Source: Billgrantia lactosivorans
Lineage (GTDB): Bacteria; Pseudomonadota; Gammaproteobacteria; Pseudomonadales; Halomonadaceae
DNA: 64,000 nt
Assembly (NCBI RefSeq): GCF_003254665.1
Contig: NZ_QHGY01000005.1
Span: 242,804-306,803, forward strand
Direction of reading: 5' to 3'
Shown here: one piece after another, positions 1 to 12,146 of the stretch
How positions within the stretch are numbered: the stretch's first letter is position 1
How the letters are laid out: each line of letters begins with the position of its first letter
Notes under the pieces: model-generated
Seen by the model: only the letters and a program-made list of their open reading frames with translations
The model's database searches: none
Told to the model about the DNA's origin: nothing
Program-made: the position numbers and the translations under genes

Positions 1-303
1 CACCTGCTCGACCAGCTCGAAGGTCAGCGTATAGGGCCACTCCCGCGCCACGCGAACCTCGGCCAGCCAGTCGATGTTGCGCGCACGGCGGCGCAGCTCG
101 GGAAGGTCCGCCGACAGCCAGGTCTGGCCCTGCAGCAGCGGCGCCAGCTGCGAGCGCAGGTAGTCGGCGCTGACGTGCTGCAGCTCGCCGCGAATCGCCA
201 CCCGCTCGATGGGTCGATCGAGCCAGGTCCACAGGGCACGGCCGCCGGCGCCCAGCAGGATCAGCAGCAGCAGGATGCCCAACGTCGAGCCGCGGGTACT
301 CAT
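1..303 (-). CDS. ftsQ: Cell division protein FtsQ, N-terminal part (runs off the left edge)
   Basis: The first 101 residues are visible before the window edge. They hold a short cytoplasmic tail, one leucine-rich membrane segment at about residues 8-26, and the start of a POTRA-like region (PIERVAIRGELQHVSADYL). FtsQ is a bitopic inner-membrane protein that recruits FtsB/FtsL and later divisome proteins. The ATG at 303 overlaps the ddlB stop codon in an ATGA, so the two are probably translationally coupled. The gene is not truncated biologically as far as can be seen; it simply leaves the window. Identification rests on position after ddlB and the membrane-plus-POTRA layout. Confidence 0.9.
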   Translation of the reverse strand, partial: MSTRGSTLGILLLLILLGAGGRALWTWLDRPIERVAIRGELQHVSADYLRSQLAPLLQGQTWLSADLPELRRRARNIDWLAEVRVAREWPYTLTFELVEQV

Positions 304-1229
304 GCCTGGCGCGGCTCCAGCGTGGTGGCCAGTATCTGCAGCACCAGCGCATCGAAATCGATGCCGGCATGGGCGGCGGCCTGGGGCACCAGGCTGTGGT
401 CGGTCATTCCCGGTGAGGTGTTGACCTCGATCAGCCAGAAGCGCCCTTCGCCATCGCGCATCACGTCGACTCGCCCCCAGCCTTCGCCGCCGACGGCGTC
501 GAAGGCCTGGCGGCACAGCTCGCCAAGCGCCGTCTCCTGGACATCGGCGAGACCGCAGGGCAGGTGGTAGCGCGTCTCGTCGGAGTGGTACTTGGCCTCG
601 TAGTCGTAGAAGCCGCTGGGCACCTCGACGCGAATGGCCGGCAGCACCCGTCCGCCGAGCAGCGACACCGTGTACTCCTCGCCCTGGATGAAGCGTTCGG
701 CCATGACCCGCGCGTCGAAGCGCGCCGCCTCGTGGTAGGCCGCCTCCAGGGCCGCCCTGCTGGCGACGATGCTGATGCCCAGGGTCGAGCCCTCGTGCAC
801 CGGCTTGACGATCAGCGGCAGCCCCAGCCGGGCGACGATCTCATCCCAGTCGGCGTCGGCCGTGAGCATCAGCGACTCGGGGGTGGGCAGACCCAGGGCC
901 TGCCAGACAAGCTTGGTGCGCTGCTTGTCCATGCCCAGCGCCGAGGCCAGCACGCCGCTGCCGGTATAGGGAATGCCCAACAGTTCGAGTGCCCCCTGCA
1001 GGGTACCGTCCTCACCGCCGCGGCCATGCAGGGCGATGAAGACACGATCCGGCGCGAGCGCCTCGAGCCCGACCAGGCCGCCATCGGCCGGGTCGTAGCC
1101 GATCACGTCGACGCCGCTGCGCTCGAGCGCCGCCAGCACCGCGGTGCCGCTTCGCAGGGAGACGTCCCGCTCGGCGGAATCGCCGCCGTACAGCACCACC
1201 ACTTTTCCCAGCTCACTCGCCTGCGTCAT
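300..1229 (-). CDS. ddlB: D-alanine--D-alanine ligase B
   Basis: A 309-residue ATP-grasp enzyme that joins two D-alanines in the cytoplasm to make the dipeptide MurF adds to the peptidoglycan precursor. Visible motifs are the N-terminal [18 protein letters not shown], the HGRGGEDG loop near residues 69-76, the ATP-grasp segment [12 protein letters not shown], and the C-terminal metal-binding [12 protein letters not shown]. The length is normal for the family. Its ATG overlaps the murC stop by four bases, and its own stop overlaps the ftsQ start, as expected inside a dcw operon. Confidence 0.96.
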   Translation of the reverse strand: MTQASELGKVVVLYGGDSAERDVSLRSGTAVLAALERSGVDVIGYDPADGGLVGLEALAPDRVFIALHGRGGEDGTLQGALELLGIPYTGSGVLASALGMDKQRTKLVWQALGLPTPESLMLTADADWDEIVARLGLPLIVKPVHEGSTLGISIVASRAALEAAYHEAARFDARVMAERFIQGEEYTVSLLGGRVLPAIRVEVPSGFYDYEAKYHSDETRYHLPCGLADVQETALGELCRQAFDAVGGEGWGRVDVMRDGEGRFWLIEVNTSPGMTDHSLVPQAAAHAGIDFDALVLQILATTLEPRQA

Positions 1230-2665
1230 AGCTCCACCTCGTCGAGAATCAGCCGGCTCTCGGCCAGACCGAGGGCGATGCCGCCCACATCGCCGGCGCC
1301 CTGGGTGATCAGGATGTCGTCGCCGCGCAGGACCTTGGCCAGCAGCGTCGGCAACTCCGACTTGTGCTGCACGAAGATCGGGTCGAGGGTACCGCGCTGG
1401 CGTATCGAGCCCGCCAGAGTCTTGCCATCGGCGCCGGGAATCGGCGCCTCGCCGGCGCTGTAGACGTCGAGCAGCAGCAGCACATCGACCCCCGAGAGCA
1501 CGCGCACGAAGTCCTCGTAAAGGTCGCGGGTGCGAGTGAAGCGGTGAGGCTGATAGATCATCACCAGCCGGCGCCGCGGCCAGCCGGCCCGCACCGCCTT
1601 GATCACCATCTCCACCTCGCGCGGGTGATGCCCGTAGTCGTCCACCAGCATGACCTCGCCGCTGCCGCCGGGAGGCGCGAAATGGCCGTGCACCTGGAAG
1701 CGGCGCCCCACGCCGGCGAAGCTCGCCAGGCCGCGCAGGATGGCGGCATCGTCGACGCCGGCATCGGTGGCCACGGCGATCGCCGCCAGCGCGTTGAGCG
1801 CATTGTGCCGCCCCGGCATGCTCAGGCGGACCGTCAGCGGAGCCAGGCCGTCGGGGCGCAGGGCGGTGAAGTGGACCTCGCCGGCCTGCTGGGCGAAGTC
1901 GACGACCCGGTAGTCGGCATCCTCGCTGAAGCCGTAGGTGACGAACTGGCGATGGATGCGATCGAGCAGGTCACGCACGTGGTCGTCGTCGATGCACAGG
2001 ATGGCCAGGCCGTAGAACGGCAGGTTGTGCAGGAACTCGATGAAGGTCCCCTTGAGCCGTTCGAAGTCGCCGCCGTAGGTACTCATGTGATCGGCATCGA
2101 TGTTGGTGACGATCGACACCATCGGCTGCAGGTGAAGGAAGGAGGCGTCGGATTCGTCGGCCTCGGCCACCAGGTAGTCGCCCTCCCCCAGCCGTGCGTT
2201 GGTCCCGGCGCTGGTCAGCTTGCCGCCGATGACGAAGGTCGGGTCGAGCCCGCCTTCGGCGAGCAGCGTCGAGGTCAGGCTGGTCGTGGTGGTCTTGCCG
2301 TGGGTGCCGGCCACCGCGATGCCGTGGCGAAAGCGCATCAGCTCGGCGAGCATCTCGGCGCGCCGCACCACCGGCACGCGGTGCTCCTGGGCCCAGCGAA
2401 TCTCGGGATTCGACGGGTCCACCGCGGTGGAGACCACCACCACGTCGGCGCCCGCCACGTTGTCCTCGGCATGGCCGATGGCCACGCGAATGCCGTGCTC
2501 GCGCAGGCGGGCCACCACCGGCGACGCCTTCAGGTCGCTGCCGCTGACCTGATAGCCCTGGTTGGCGAGCACTTCGGCGATGCCGCACATGCCGGCCCCG
2601 CCGATGCCGACGAAATGGATGTGCCGTATGCGGCGCATGCCGAGGCCACGCCCGTGGCGCGGCAT
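1226..2665 (-). CDS. murC: UDP-N-acetylmuramate--L-alanine ligase MurC
   Basis: Cytoplasmic Mur ligase that adds L-alanine to UDP-MurNAc. The N-terminal Rossmann motif [17 protein letters not shown] and the ATP loop [10 protein letters not shown] are clear, as is the later GHHPREVE segment. I chose the ATG at 2665 (479 residues), which leaves about ten residues before the conserved MRRIRHIHF block; the ATG at 2638 starts exactly at that block and is the alternative. Neither has a strong ribosome binding site. A reading frame open to 2749 would overlap murG and is not supported. The 31-base gap to murG is one of the few non-overlapping joins in this cluster. Confidence 0.94.
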   Translation of the reverse strand: MPRHGRGLGMRRIRHIHFVGIGGAGMCGIAEVLANQGYQVSGSDLKASPVVARLREHGIRVAIGHAEDNVAGADVVVVSTAVDPSNPEIRWAQEHRVPVVRRAEMLAELMRFRHGIAVAGTHGKTTTTSLTSTLLAEGGLDPTFVIGGKLTSAGTNARLGEGDYLVAEADESDASFLHLQPMVSIVTNIDADHMSTYGGDFERLKGTFIEFLHNLPFYGLAILCIDDDHVRDLLDRIHRQFVTYGFSEDADYRVVDFAQQAGEVHFTALRPDGLAPLTVRLSMPGRHNALNALAAIAVATDAGVDDAAILRGLASFAGVGRRFQVHGHFAPPGGSGEVMLVDDYGHHPREVEMVIKAVRAGWPRRRLVMIYQPHRFTRTRDLYEDFVRVLSGVDVLLLLDVYSAGEAPIPGADGKTLAGSIRQRGTLDPIFVQHKSELPTLLAKVLRGDDILITQGAGDVGGIALGLAESRLILDEVEL

Positions 2666-2696
2666 CGTTGCCTGACCGGGAACCGGCCTCAAGGTG

Positions 2697-3785
2697 CTAT
2701 CGCTCAAGCGCTGTCTCCATGCAACCGGCCACCAGGCGCTCGACGGCATCGAGGTGCGCGCAGCGGCGCGCCTGCCGGGCCATGGTGGCGAGAGTGTCGG
2801 GGTCGAGTAGCGTCGCCAGGCTCTCGCCCAGCGCCGCCGCGGTCATTTCCTGCTGCGGCATCAGTCGCGCCGCACCCGCCGCGACCAGCGCACGGGCATT
2901 GGCGGTCTGGTGGTCGTCCACCGCGTGGGGCAACGGCACGAACAGCGCCGGCTTGGCCGCCGCCGCCACCTCCGAGACGGTCAGCGCCCCCGCCCGGCAG
3001 ACCACCAGATCGGCCCAGTCGTAGGCCGCCGCCATGTCATCAATGAAGGCGCTCACCTCGGCCTCGACGCCGTGCGCCGCGTAGGCCTCGCGGGTGACGG
3101 CATCCTTGTCGCGGCCGGCCTGGTGACGCACCACGGGGCGGCTCGCCTCGGGCAGTGTTGCCAGTGCCTCGGGCAGCCGCTGGTTGAGCGGCAGCGCCCC
3201 CAGCGACCCCCCCACCACCAGCAACCGCAGGCGACGGCCGCGCATCGCCGCCGCCGCCCGCGGCGATGCGCCCAGAGCGGCGATGTCGTCCCGCACCGGA
3301 TTGCCGACCACCTCGCCCCGGCTGTCGAACGCCTGGGGGAAGGCGGCGTAGACGCGGCGGGCGAGTCGCGCCAGGGCACGGTTGGTCAGCCCGGCCACGG
3401 CGTTCTGCTCGTGAATCACCAGCGGGCGCCGCAGCAGCCATGCCGCCAGCCCGCCGGGGCCGCTGGCGAAACCGCCCAGGCCCACCACCAGCACCGGGTC
3501 CAACTGGCGAATGATGCGGGCCGCCTGCCACACGGCGCGGGTCAGGTTGAACGGGGCCTTGAGCCAGCCGGCCAGGCCGTTGCCGCGCAGCCCGGCCACC
3601 GAGATGCGATGCAGCGGCAGCTCGGCCGCCGGCACCAGGCGATTCTCGATGCCCCGCGGGCTGCCCAGCCAGTGGACCTCCAGCGCCTCGGCCTGCAGCC
3701 CGCGGGCCAGCGACAGCGCGGGGATGACGTGCCCGCCGGTCCCCCCCGCCATGATCAGGACGCGCCGTGTTGCCACCTGCTTCAC
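2697..3785 (-). CDS. murG: Undecaprenyldiphospho-muramoylpentapeptide beta-N-acetylglucosaminyltransferase MurG
   Basis: Peripheral inner-membrane GT28 enzyme that converts lipid I to lipid II. The N-terminal glycine-rich loop [11 protein letters not shown], the acceptor-domain motif [12 protein letters not shown], the [10 protein letters not shown] segment and the C-terminal nucleotide-sugar site around [10 protein letters not shown] are all present in 362 residues. The start is a GTG at 3785 whose bases overlap the ftsW TGA stop (GTGA). The reading frame is open far upstream across ftsW, but that extension is a GC-rich shadow. Confidence 0.95.
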   Translation of the reverse strand: MKQVATRRVLIMAGGTGGHVIPALSLARGLQAEALEVHWLGSPRGIENRLVPAAELPLHRISVAGLRGNGLAGWLKAPFNLTRAVWQAARIIRQLDPVLVVGLGGFASGPGGLAAWLLRRPLVIHEQNAVAGLTNRALARLARRVYAAFPQAFDSRGEVVGNPVRDDIAALGASPRAAAAMRGRRLRLLVVGGSLGALPLNQRLPEALATLPEASRPVVRHQAGRDKDAVTREAYAAHGVEAEVSAFIDDMAAAYDWADLVVCRAGALTVSEVAAAAKPALFVPLPHAVDDHQTANARALVAAGAARLMPQQEMTAAALGESLATLLDPDTLATMARQARRCAHLDAVERLVAGCMETALER

Positions 3786-5035
3786 TTCGTGACTCCCTGT
3801 CCGTGGACCCTGGGTTGGCGCCGCCCGCCCGCCTCGCGTGCGGCGGTCGGGCTGGCACGACGCTGCGCCCGGCGCGTGTCGATGTCCGCGCGCAGCAGCA
3901 ACGCCACCATCATGCCGCTTACCAGCAGACTGGAACCGCCGTAGCTGAGTAGCGGCAGGGTCAGCCCCTTGGTCGGCAGCATGCCCGTGCTCACCGCCAT
4001 GTTGATAAAGGCCTGGGCGCCAATCACCATGGCGATGCCGTAGCTGACATAAGCGGCAAAGGGCAGCCCCGCCAGCTCGGCGCGCCGCCCCACCGCCAGT
4101 GCCCGCCAGATCAGCAGGGCAAACAGCCCCACCACGCCGATGGCGCCGAACAGGCCCAGCTCCTCGGCGAGCACGGCGAAGACGAAGTCGGTGTGGGCCT
4201 CCGGCAGGTAGAACAGTTTCTGGACGCTGTTGCCCAGCCCCATGCCCAGCCAGTGGCCGCGCCCGAAGGCGATCAGGGCCTGGGTCAGCTGGTAGCCGCT
4301 GGCGAACTGGTCGGCCCAGGGATCGGAGAAGCTGGTCAGGCGCGCCAGCCGGTAGGGTTCGGCGATGGCCAGGTAGAAACCCAGCAGCCCCACCCCTCCC
4401 AGGATGAGCACGAAGCGCCCCCACGGCGCTCCCGCCAGCAGCAGCATGCCCATCACGCAGCTGGTCATCACCACCGTCGCCCCGTAGTCCGGCTCGAGGA
4501 TCAGCAGCACGGCGACGACGCCCATCACCAGCAGTGGACGCAGGAAGGCGCCCCAGTAGCGGCGCACCTCGGGCAGGAAGCGTTCCAGGTAGCCGGCGAG
4601 ATAGACGATCAGGCAGAGCTTGGCCACTTCCGATATCTGCAGGTTGAAGGGCAGCAGCGGGAGCGACAGCCAGCGCCGGCTGCCGTTGACCTCGCGGCCG
4701 ATCAGCAGCACCAGCACCAGCAGCACGATGCTGACCAGCAGCAACAGCGGCCCGTTGGCTCGCCACCAGGCCAGCGGCGAGCGCAGCGTGGCGGCGGCCG
4801 CCGCCAGCGCCATGGCCACGAACAGCGCATGGCGCTGGCTGAAGTACCAGGGGTTGTCGGTCAGGCTGGCCGCCACCTCGGTGGAAGCCGAGGTGACCAT
4901 GACCCAGCCGACCAGTACCAGCGCCAGTGCGGCGAACAGCAGCCAGCCGTCGAACGGCTGATCCCGGGTCGAAAGGCGTTGGCGCAGCCGCCGCAGCCGC
5001 GCGAATCTCGTCGCCTGCCTGGCCTTAGCCGTCAT
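3782..5035 (-). CDS. ftsW: Peptidoglycan glycosyltransferase FtsW
   Basis: A SEDS-family septal peptidoglycan polymerase of about 417 residues with roughly ten hydrophobic helices. Family features seen are the SRRWLSLPLLPFNLQISEV region, the AEELGLFGA segment and the C-terminal LTLPLLSYGGSS motif. It works with FtsI (also in this operon) at the division site. The ATG at 5035 was chosen because it follows a short basic tail and overlaps murD by 11 bases; the open frame continues to 5197 but that part is antisense-like low-information sequence inside murD. Confidence 0.95.
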   Translation of the reverse strand: MTAKARQATRFARLRRLRQRLSTRDQPFDGWLLFAALALVLVGWVMVTSASTEVAASLTDNPWYFSQRHALFVAMALAAAAATLRSPLAWWRANGPLLLLVSIVLLVLVLLIGREVNGSRRWLSLPLLPFNLQISEVAKLCLIVYLAGYLERFLPEVRRYWGAFLRPLLVMGVVAVLLILEPDYGATVVMTSCVMGMLLLAGAPWGRFVLILGGVGLLGFYLAIAEPYRLARLTSFSDPWADQFASGYQLTQALIAFGRGHWLGMGLGNSVQKLFYLPEAHTDFVFAVLAEELGLFGAIGVVGLFALLIWRALAVGRRAELAGLPFAAYVSYGIAMVIGAQAFINMAVSTGMLPTKGLTLPLLSYGGSSLLVSGMMVALLLRADIDTRRAQRRASPTAAREAGGRRQPRVHGQGVTK

Positions 5036-6407
5036 GCCTCGCCTCCTCGACAAGGGCGTGAACGCGCTGGCGGAACGCTTCGCCGCGAGCCACGTAGCTG
5101 GGGAACTGGTCGAGGCTGGCGCAGGCCGGCGAGAGCAGCACGCAGTCGCCCGGCTTGGCGACCTCTCGCGCCCGCCGCATGGCGGTCTCGAGATCACCCA
5201 CCCGGGTCACGACCACGCTTCCGCTCAGGGCCGCCTCGAGCCGGTCGGCATCGGCGCCGAACAGGATCGCCTCGCGCCCGTAGCGAGCCATGGGCGCGGC
5301 CAGCGGGGTGAAGTCCGCGCCCTTGCCCAGCCCGCCCGCCAGCAGCACCAGCCGCCCTTGCAGGGTCGGCCCCAGCCCGGCCAGGGCCGCCAGCGTGGCG
5401 CCGACGTTGGTCCCCTTGGAGTCGTTGACCCAGCGCACGCCGCCAAGCTCGGCGACCGTCTCGCTGCGATGCGGCAGGCCCGTGAAGGCACGCAGCACCC
5501 GGCACATGCTCTCGAGCGGGAAACCGAGTTGGCTGCCCATGGCCAGGGCCGCCAACGCATTGGCCTGGTTGTGCCGTCCCGCGAGCCCCAGCTCGTCGGT
5601 CGCGATCAGCGCCTCGCCGCCGTGCATCAGCCAGTCGCGACCATGGTGGCTGGCGATGCCCCATTCATCGCCCTCGGGGGGGCGGGTCGTGAAGCGGTCC
5701 AGGGCGGGAAGCCCGATCTCCGGCCAGGTCATGCGGTCCTCGGCGTTGACCACGGCATGCCTGGCGCCGCGAAACACGCCCAGCTTGGCGGCTCGGTATC
5801 CCGCCATGCTGCCATGTCGGTCCAGATGATCCTCGGAAAGGTTGAGGAAGGCGGCGGTTTCGGCCCCCAGGCAGGGCGTGAGCTCGAGCTGGAAGCTGGA
5901 GAGCTCGAGCACGTAGAGCTCGGCCTCGGGCGCCTCGGCCAGCAGGTCCAGGGCCGGCGTGCCCAGGTTGCCGCCTACCGCCGGTCGCCGGCCGGCCGCA
6001 CGGGCCATCTCGCCGAGCAGGGTGGTCACGGTGGACTTGGCGTTGGAACCGGTGATGGCGGCGATGGGGGCGCGAGCGGCACGCACGAACAGGGCAATCT
6101 CGCCCACCACCAGCGGCTCCCCCGAGGCGCGGCGACGTCCCAGCCTCTCGCCCAGGCCCGGCGTCTGCGGATCGACCCCGGGGCTCACCACGATCTCCTC
6201 GGCGGCGTTCATGTCGAGCGCGGTCAGCGGGCCGCAGTGCAGGGTGACGTCGGGGTGGGCGGCGCGAAACTCGTCGAGCCCCGGCGGCGCCTCACGGGTA
6301 TCGGCGACCATGAACGGGGTGCCCTTCCGGGCCAGGTGACGGCAGATCGCCCGCCCTGATACGCCCAGCCCGATCACCAGCGTTTCCCCCTTCGCCACCT
6401 TGGGCAT
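5025..6407 (-). CDS. murD: UDP-N-acetylmuramoyl-L-alanine--D-glutamate ligase MurD
   Basis: Cytoplasmic Mur ligase adding D-glutamate to UDP-MurNAc-L-Ala. The N-terminal VIGLGVSGRAICRHL fold and the ATP loop ITGSNAKSTVTTL are present. The loop reads GSNAKST where enteric MurD has GSNGKST, a change I also recall from pseudomonads and so probably not functional. The LLSPACASLDQF motif near the C-terminus is typical. It has 460 residues. A good ribosome binding site (GAGGAGG) precedes the ATG at 6407. Confidence 0.96.
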   Translation of the reverse strand: MPKVAKGETLVIGLGVSGRAICRHLARKGTPFMVADTREAPPGLDEFRAAHPDVTLHCGPLTALDMNAAEEIVVSPGVDPQTPGLGERLGRRRASGEPLVVGEIALFVRAARAPIAAITGSNAKSTVTTLLGEMARAAGRRPAVGGNLGTPALDLLAEAPEAELYVLELSSFQLELTPCLGAETAAFLNLSEDHLDRHGSMAGYRAAKLGVFRGARHAVVNAEDRMTWPEIGLPALDRFTTRPPEGDEWGIASHHGRDWLMHGGEALIATDELGLAGRHNQANALAALAMGSQLGFPLESMCRVLRAFTGLPHRSETVAELGGVRWVNDSKGTNVGATLAALAGLGPTLQGRLVLLAGGLGKGADFTPLAAPMARYGREAILFGADADRLEAALSGSVVVTRVGDLETAMRRAREVAKPGDCVLLSPACASLDQFPSYVARGEAFRQRVHALVEEARHDG

Positions 6408-6445
6408 TGCGGCCTCCTCACTCGGTGGGATCGGTGTCCCCGGGC

Positions 6446-7528
6446 TCAGCGAATCTTCAGCGTGGCCAGGCCGACCAGCACCAGTACCACGGTGATGATC
6501 CAGAATCGCACGATGACGCGCGGTTCCGGCCAGCCCTTGAGTTCGTAATGGTGATGCAGCGGCGCCATGCGGAAGATACGGCGGCCGGTCAGCTTGTAGG
6601 AACCGACCTGCAGGATCACCGAGACGGTCTCCAGCACGAAGATGCCGCCCATGATGAAGAGCACGATCTCCTGGCGCACGATGACGGCGACCACACCCAG
6701 CGCCGCTCCCAGCGCCAGCGCGCCGACATCGCCCATGAAGACCTGCGCCGGATAGGTATTGAACCAGAGGAAACCGAGGCCGGCGCCGGCGATGGTGGCG
6801 CAGAACACCGCCAGCTCACCGGCGCCGGCGATGTTGGGTATCTGCAGGTAGTTGGCGAACACCGCGTTGCCGCTGGCATAGGCGAAGATCGCCAGCCCCA
6901 TGGCGACCATGACGGTGGGCATGATGGCCAGGCCGTCGAGGCCGTCGGTGAGGTTGACGGCGTTGGAGCTGCCGACGATCACCAGGTAGGTGAGCACCAC
7001 ATAGAACACTCCCAGTGGCAGCACGATGTCCTTGAACATGGGCACGATCAGGCTGGTTTCCACCGGGCTGGTGGCCGTCAGGTAGAGCATCAGTGCCGTG
7101 CCCAGGCCGATCACCGACTGCCAGAAGTACTTCCAGCGCGCCGGCAGGCCCCGTGGATTCTTCTCGACCACCTTGCGGTAGTCGTCGACCCAGCCGATCG
7201 CACCGAACCCCAGCGTGACCAGCAGCACGATCCACACGAAGCGGTTGCTCAGGTCGGCCCACAGCAGCGTGCCGGCGGCGATCGACATGAGGATCATGGC
7301 GCCGCCCATGGTCGGCGTACCGGCCTTGGACAGGTGCGACTGCGGACCGTCGTCGCGCACCGCCTGGCCGATCTGCCGCTCGACCAGGCGGCGGATCATC
7401 CACGGACCCAGCCATAGGCACAGCAGCAGGGCCGTCATGGTACCCAGGATCATGCGCAGGGTCAGGTAATTGAAGACGTTGAAGGCGCTCTGGAACTGCG
7501 CCAGGAATTCAGCCAGAAAAAGCAGCAT
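6446..7528 (-). CDS. mraY: Phospho-N-acetylmuramoyl-pentapeptide transferase MraY
   Basis: Integral membrane transferase that makes lipid I from UDP-MurNAc-pentapeptide and undecaprenyl phosphate. The 360-residue product has about ten membrane segments and the family motifs [23 protein letters not shown], and the [11 protein letters not shown] loop near the C-terminus. The ribosome binding site AAGGTGA nine bases before the ATG contains the stop codon of murF (AGG TGA), so termination and initiation are intertwined. A 38-base gap separates it from murD. Confidence 0.97.
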   Translation of the reverse strand: MLLFLAEFLAQFQSAFNVFNYLTLRMILGTMTALLLCLWLGPWMIRRLVERQIGQAVRDDGPQSHLSKAGTPTMGGAMILMSIAAGTLLWADLSNRFVWIVLLVTLGFGAIGWVDDYRKVVEKNPRGLPARWKYFWQSVIGLGTALMLYLTATSPVETSLIVPMFKDIVLPLGVFYVVLTYLVIVGSSNAVNLTDGLDGLAIMPTVMVAMGLAIFAYASGNAVFANYLQIPNIAGAGELAVFCATIAGAGLGFLWFNTYPAQVFMGDVGALALGAALGVVAVIVRQEIVLFIMGGIFVLETVSVILQVGSYKLTGRRIFRMAPLHHHYELKGWPEPRVIVRFWIITVVLVLVGLATLKIR

Positions 7529-7537
7529 GCGTTGCGT

Positions 7538-8901
7538 TCACCTTGATGCGTCAGCTCGTAGCGCCGCCACCACCCGCTCCATGCCGGCGCTGCGCGACCC
7601 CTTGATCAGCACGCTTGCACCGCTGGGCAGATGGCTCAGGACATGGCGCGTCAGCGCCGCGTGATCGTTGAAATGATACCCGCCGTCGCCGAAGGCCTGG
7701 CTCGCGGCCAGTGCCGGATCCCCGCAGGTCATCAGCACGTCGATCCCCAATTCCCGTGCGTAGTGGCCGACTTCCGCGTGCAGTCGGTCCGAGTCTTCCC
7801 CCAGTTCTCCCATGGCACCCAGCAGGCACCATCTGGGGCCGGGCAGCTCCGTCAGCAGCGCAAGCGCCGCCTTGACCGCTCCCGGATTGGCATTGTAGCT
7901 GTCGTCCAGCAGACGGCATCCGCGGATGCCCGGCAGCGGGCTCAACCGCCCGGGCATCGGTGCCGCCGCCGCCAGCCCGGCCAGCAGCCGGTCGTCGTCC
8001 AGCCCCAGGGCCAGCGCCGCCGCCGCCGCCGCCAGCGCATTGGCGACGCTGTGACGTCCCAGCAGGGCGAGCTGCACCCGCCCGACCCGACGCGCGTCCA
8101 CGACAAGCGTGAAAGCATAGCGCCCCTGGGCGTCGCAGGCCAGCTCGGTGGCCCGCACGCGACTCTCCTCGGCAAAGCCGAAGTCCAGCACCTCCCGCGG
8201 GGCGGCCAGCCGGGCCCAGAGCGGGAAATAGGCATCGTCGCGGTTGAGCACTGCCACCCCGCCGTCGCCGAGGCCGGCGAGAATCTCGGCCTTGGCCTGG
8301 GCGATCTGCCCCATGCCGCCGAACTCGCCGACGTGGGCGCCGGTGACGTTGGTGATGATGGCCACCTGAGGCTCGGCCAGGGTCGTGGTCCAGGCGATCT
8401 CGCCGAGGTGGTTGGCCCCCAGCTCGACCACCGCCTGACGGTGCGCGTCGGTCAGGCCCAGCAGGGTGAGCGGCGCGCCGATGTCGTTGTTGAGGTTGCC
8501 CAGCGTCGCCAGGGTCTTGCCGCGCTGGCCGAGCAGCCGGGCCAGCAGCTCCTTGACGCTGGTCTTGCCGCTGTTGCCGGTCACCGCCACCAGCGGGCCG
8601 CCCCAGGCGCGCCGCCGGGCGCGGCCCAGCAGCCCCAGTGCGAGGCGCGTATCGGGCACCACCAGCTGCGGCAGGGGGTCGTCGACGCGCCGTTCGACCA
8701 GCGCGGCGACGGCACCCGCCTCGCGCGCCTGGGCGATGAAGTCGTGGGCGTCGAAGCGCTCGCCGCTGAGGGCCACGAACAGGCTGCCTGGCGCCAGGCG
8801 ACGCGTATCGCTGGCTATCTCGCCCAGAGGCACGTCCCGCTCGAGTTCAGCCACGCCCAGCGCCTCGGCGACGGCCGCCAGGGTCTGCAGACCGGATCCG
8901 C

Positions 8902-8905
<4 letters not shown>
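7538..8905 (-). CDS. murF: UDP-N-acetylmuramoyl-tripeptide--D-alanyl-D-alanine ligase MurF
   Basis: Cytoplasmic ligase that adds D-Ala-D-Ala to UDP-MurNAc-tripeptide, using the dipeptide made by DdlB. The ATP loop VTGNSGKTSVKELLARLL, the NLNNDIGAPLTLL segment and the DDSYNANP motif are diagnostic. The start at 8905 (455 residues) has a strong AAGGAGG site and overlaps the murE stop by ATGA. A run of consecutive GCC-type codons near 8013-8035 encodes a string of alanines in the central domain. Confidence 0.96.
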
Positions 8906-10410
<1,505 letters not shown>

Positions 10411-10436
10411 CGACACACCTCTGGAAACGGCAGGAG

Positions 10437-12146
10437 TCATCTTGCACGCTGGTCCGGCGGCACATCGAGCAGCCGCAGGGCGCTGCCCGTGACACGCGAG
10501 AACACCGGCGCCGCCACGGCACCGCCGTAGTACTCGCCCGCTCGGGGATGATCGATCATGACGATGGTGACGATTCGCGGGTCGGAGACGGGGGCGATGC
10601 CGGCGAACAGGCTGCGATAGGCGTTCTCCTCATAGCCGCGCACCGACGTCTTGCGTACTGTACCGGTCTTGCCGGCCACCCGGTAGCCCGACACCGCGGC
10701 CCGCCGGCCACCGGTGGTCGGCTGCACGGACTCCTCCATGATGCGCAGCAGCTCGTGCGCCACCTCGGGATCGATGGTCGGCGTGCCTTGCGCTGGCTCG
10801 TTCAGCTTGAGCAGCGACGGCGCCATGCGCACGCCACCATTGGCCAGCGCAGTGTAGGCGCTCGCCAGCTGCAGCGCGGAGGCCGACAGGCCGTAGCCGT
10901 AAGACAGCGCGGCCCACTGGCTGCGTGACCAGCGCACTGGCGCCGGCAGGTAGCCCACGGCCTCGCCGGGAAAGCCGGTCTCGGCGCTCTGGCCGAAGCC
11001 GAGCCGTCGGTAGAGTTCGGGGACCAGCGGATCGTCGAGCTCCAGCACCAGCTTGGACATGCCGATGTTCGACGACTTCTCGAGAATCCCGGCCAGGTCG
11101 AGCTTGCCGTAGTTGCGGATGTCGCGGATGGTGAAACGGTCGATGCGCATCCAGCCCGGCGAGGTGTCGACTTCCACGTCGCTGTCGAAGCGACCGCTCT
11201 CCATGATCGCCGCCATGGCCAGCGGCTTCATCACCGAGCCCGGCTCGAAGACATCGACCACCGCCTGGTTGCGCAGGCCGCGCGGGTCGATGCCGGCACG
11301 GTTGTTGGGGTTGTAGGAGGGTTGGTTGGCCATGGCCAGCACCTCGCCGGTGCGGGCGTCCATCATCACCACGACGCCGCCGTCGGCCTCATTCTCCGCC
11401 ACCGCCGCCTTCAGCTCACGGTAGGCCATGTACTGCAGGCGCTGGTCGATGGCGAGCGTCAGCTCGCCGCCCGGCTGCGCCTCACGCAGGATCTCCAGGT
11501 CGCGCACCAGGCGCCCGCGCCGGTCCTTGATCACCCGGCGCTGCCCCGGAGTGCCGGCCAGGTAGGTCTGGTAGGCCAGCTCGATCCCCTCCTGCCCCAT
11601 GTCGTCGACGTTGGTCACGCCCAGCAGTTGGGCGATCACCTCACCGGCCGGGTAGTAGCGCTTGTATTCGTGCTGGGCGTAGACCCCCGGCACGCGCAGG
11701 TCCAGCACCCGTTGGGCGGCCACCGGCGTCAGCTGGCGGCGCAGGTACATGAATTCGCGCTCGGCGAAGCGCTCCAGCCGGGCATCGAGATCGTCCAGCG
11801 CCACGCCCAGCGCCTGAGCCAGCATCAAACGCTGGATGCGATCGTCGGGCACCTCCCTGGGATTCGCCCACAGCGTCACCACCGGCGTGGAGACGGCCAG
11901 CGGTTCGCCGTTGCGGTCGGTGATCATGCCGCGGTGCGCCGTCAGCGATTCGGTGCGCAGGGTACGCGCATCGCCCTGCCCCTGGAGGAAGGGTCGGTCG
12001 AAGATGTGCAGCGTCACGATGCGCCCGGACAGCAGCAGCAGGCCGATGATCACGGCGGTCAGCACCACGCCGTAGCGCAGTCCGCCCATCGGGGCCATGG
12101 GCGGCCGGCGGCGGGGCGTCACGCCGCTGCGTACGTCGGTACTCAT
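10437..12146 (-). CDS. ftsI: Septal peptidoglycan transpeptidase FtsI (PBP3)
   Basis: Class B penicillin-binding protein of 569 residues that cross-links septal peptidoglycan. It has a basic cytoplasmic tail, one membrane anchor at about residues 25-45, a pedestal domain starting at the ARTLRTES region, and a transpeptidase domain with the catalytic S304-V-M-K307, the S358-S359-N360 triad and the K493-T494-G495 motif. The start overlaps the ftsL stop by ATGA. It pairs with FtsW in the same operon. Confidence 0.97.
   Translation of the reverse strand: MSTDVRSGVTPRRRPPMAPMGGLRYGVVLTAVIIGLLLLSGRIVTLHIFDRPFLQGQGDARTLRTESLTAHRGMITDRNGEPLAVSTPVVTLWANPREVPDDRIQRLMLAQALGVALDDLDARLERFAEREFMYLRRQLTPVAAQRVLDLRVPGVYAQHEYKRYYPAGEVIAQLLGVTNVDDMGQEGIELAYQTYLAGTPGQRRVIKDRRGRLVRDLEILREAQPGGELTLAIDQRLQYMAYRELKAAVAENEADGGVVVMMDARTGEVLAMANQPSYNPNNRAGIDPRGLRNQAVVDVFEPGSVMKPLAMAAIMESGRFDSDVEVDTSPGWMRIDRFTIRDIRNYGKLDLAGILEKSSNIGMSKLVLELDDPLVPELYRRLGFGQSAETGFPGEAVGYLPAPVRWSRSQWAALSYGYGLSASALQLASAYTALANGGVRMAPSLLKLNEPAQGTPTIDPEVAHELLRIMEESVQPTTGGRRAAVSGYRVAGKTGTVRKTSVRGYEENAYRSLFAGIAPVSDPRIVTIVMIDHPRAGEYYGGAVAAPVFSRVTGSALRLLDVPPDQRAR

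Noticed and set aside
1364..3046. A 560-codon open frame on the plus strand opposite murC and murG
   Set aside because: It is rich in His, Gln, Arg and Gly as expected for the complement of GC-rich coding DNA, and no domain is recognisable.
6043..6066. The MurD ATP loop reads GSNAKST instead of GSNGKST, seeming to be a damaged Walker motif
   Set aside because: I recall the same substitution in pseudomonad MurD, and all other motifs are intact.
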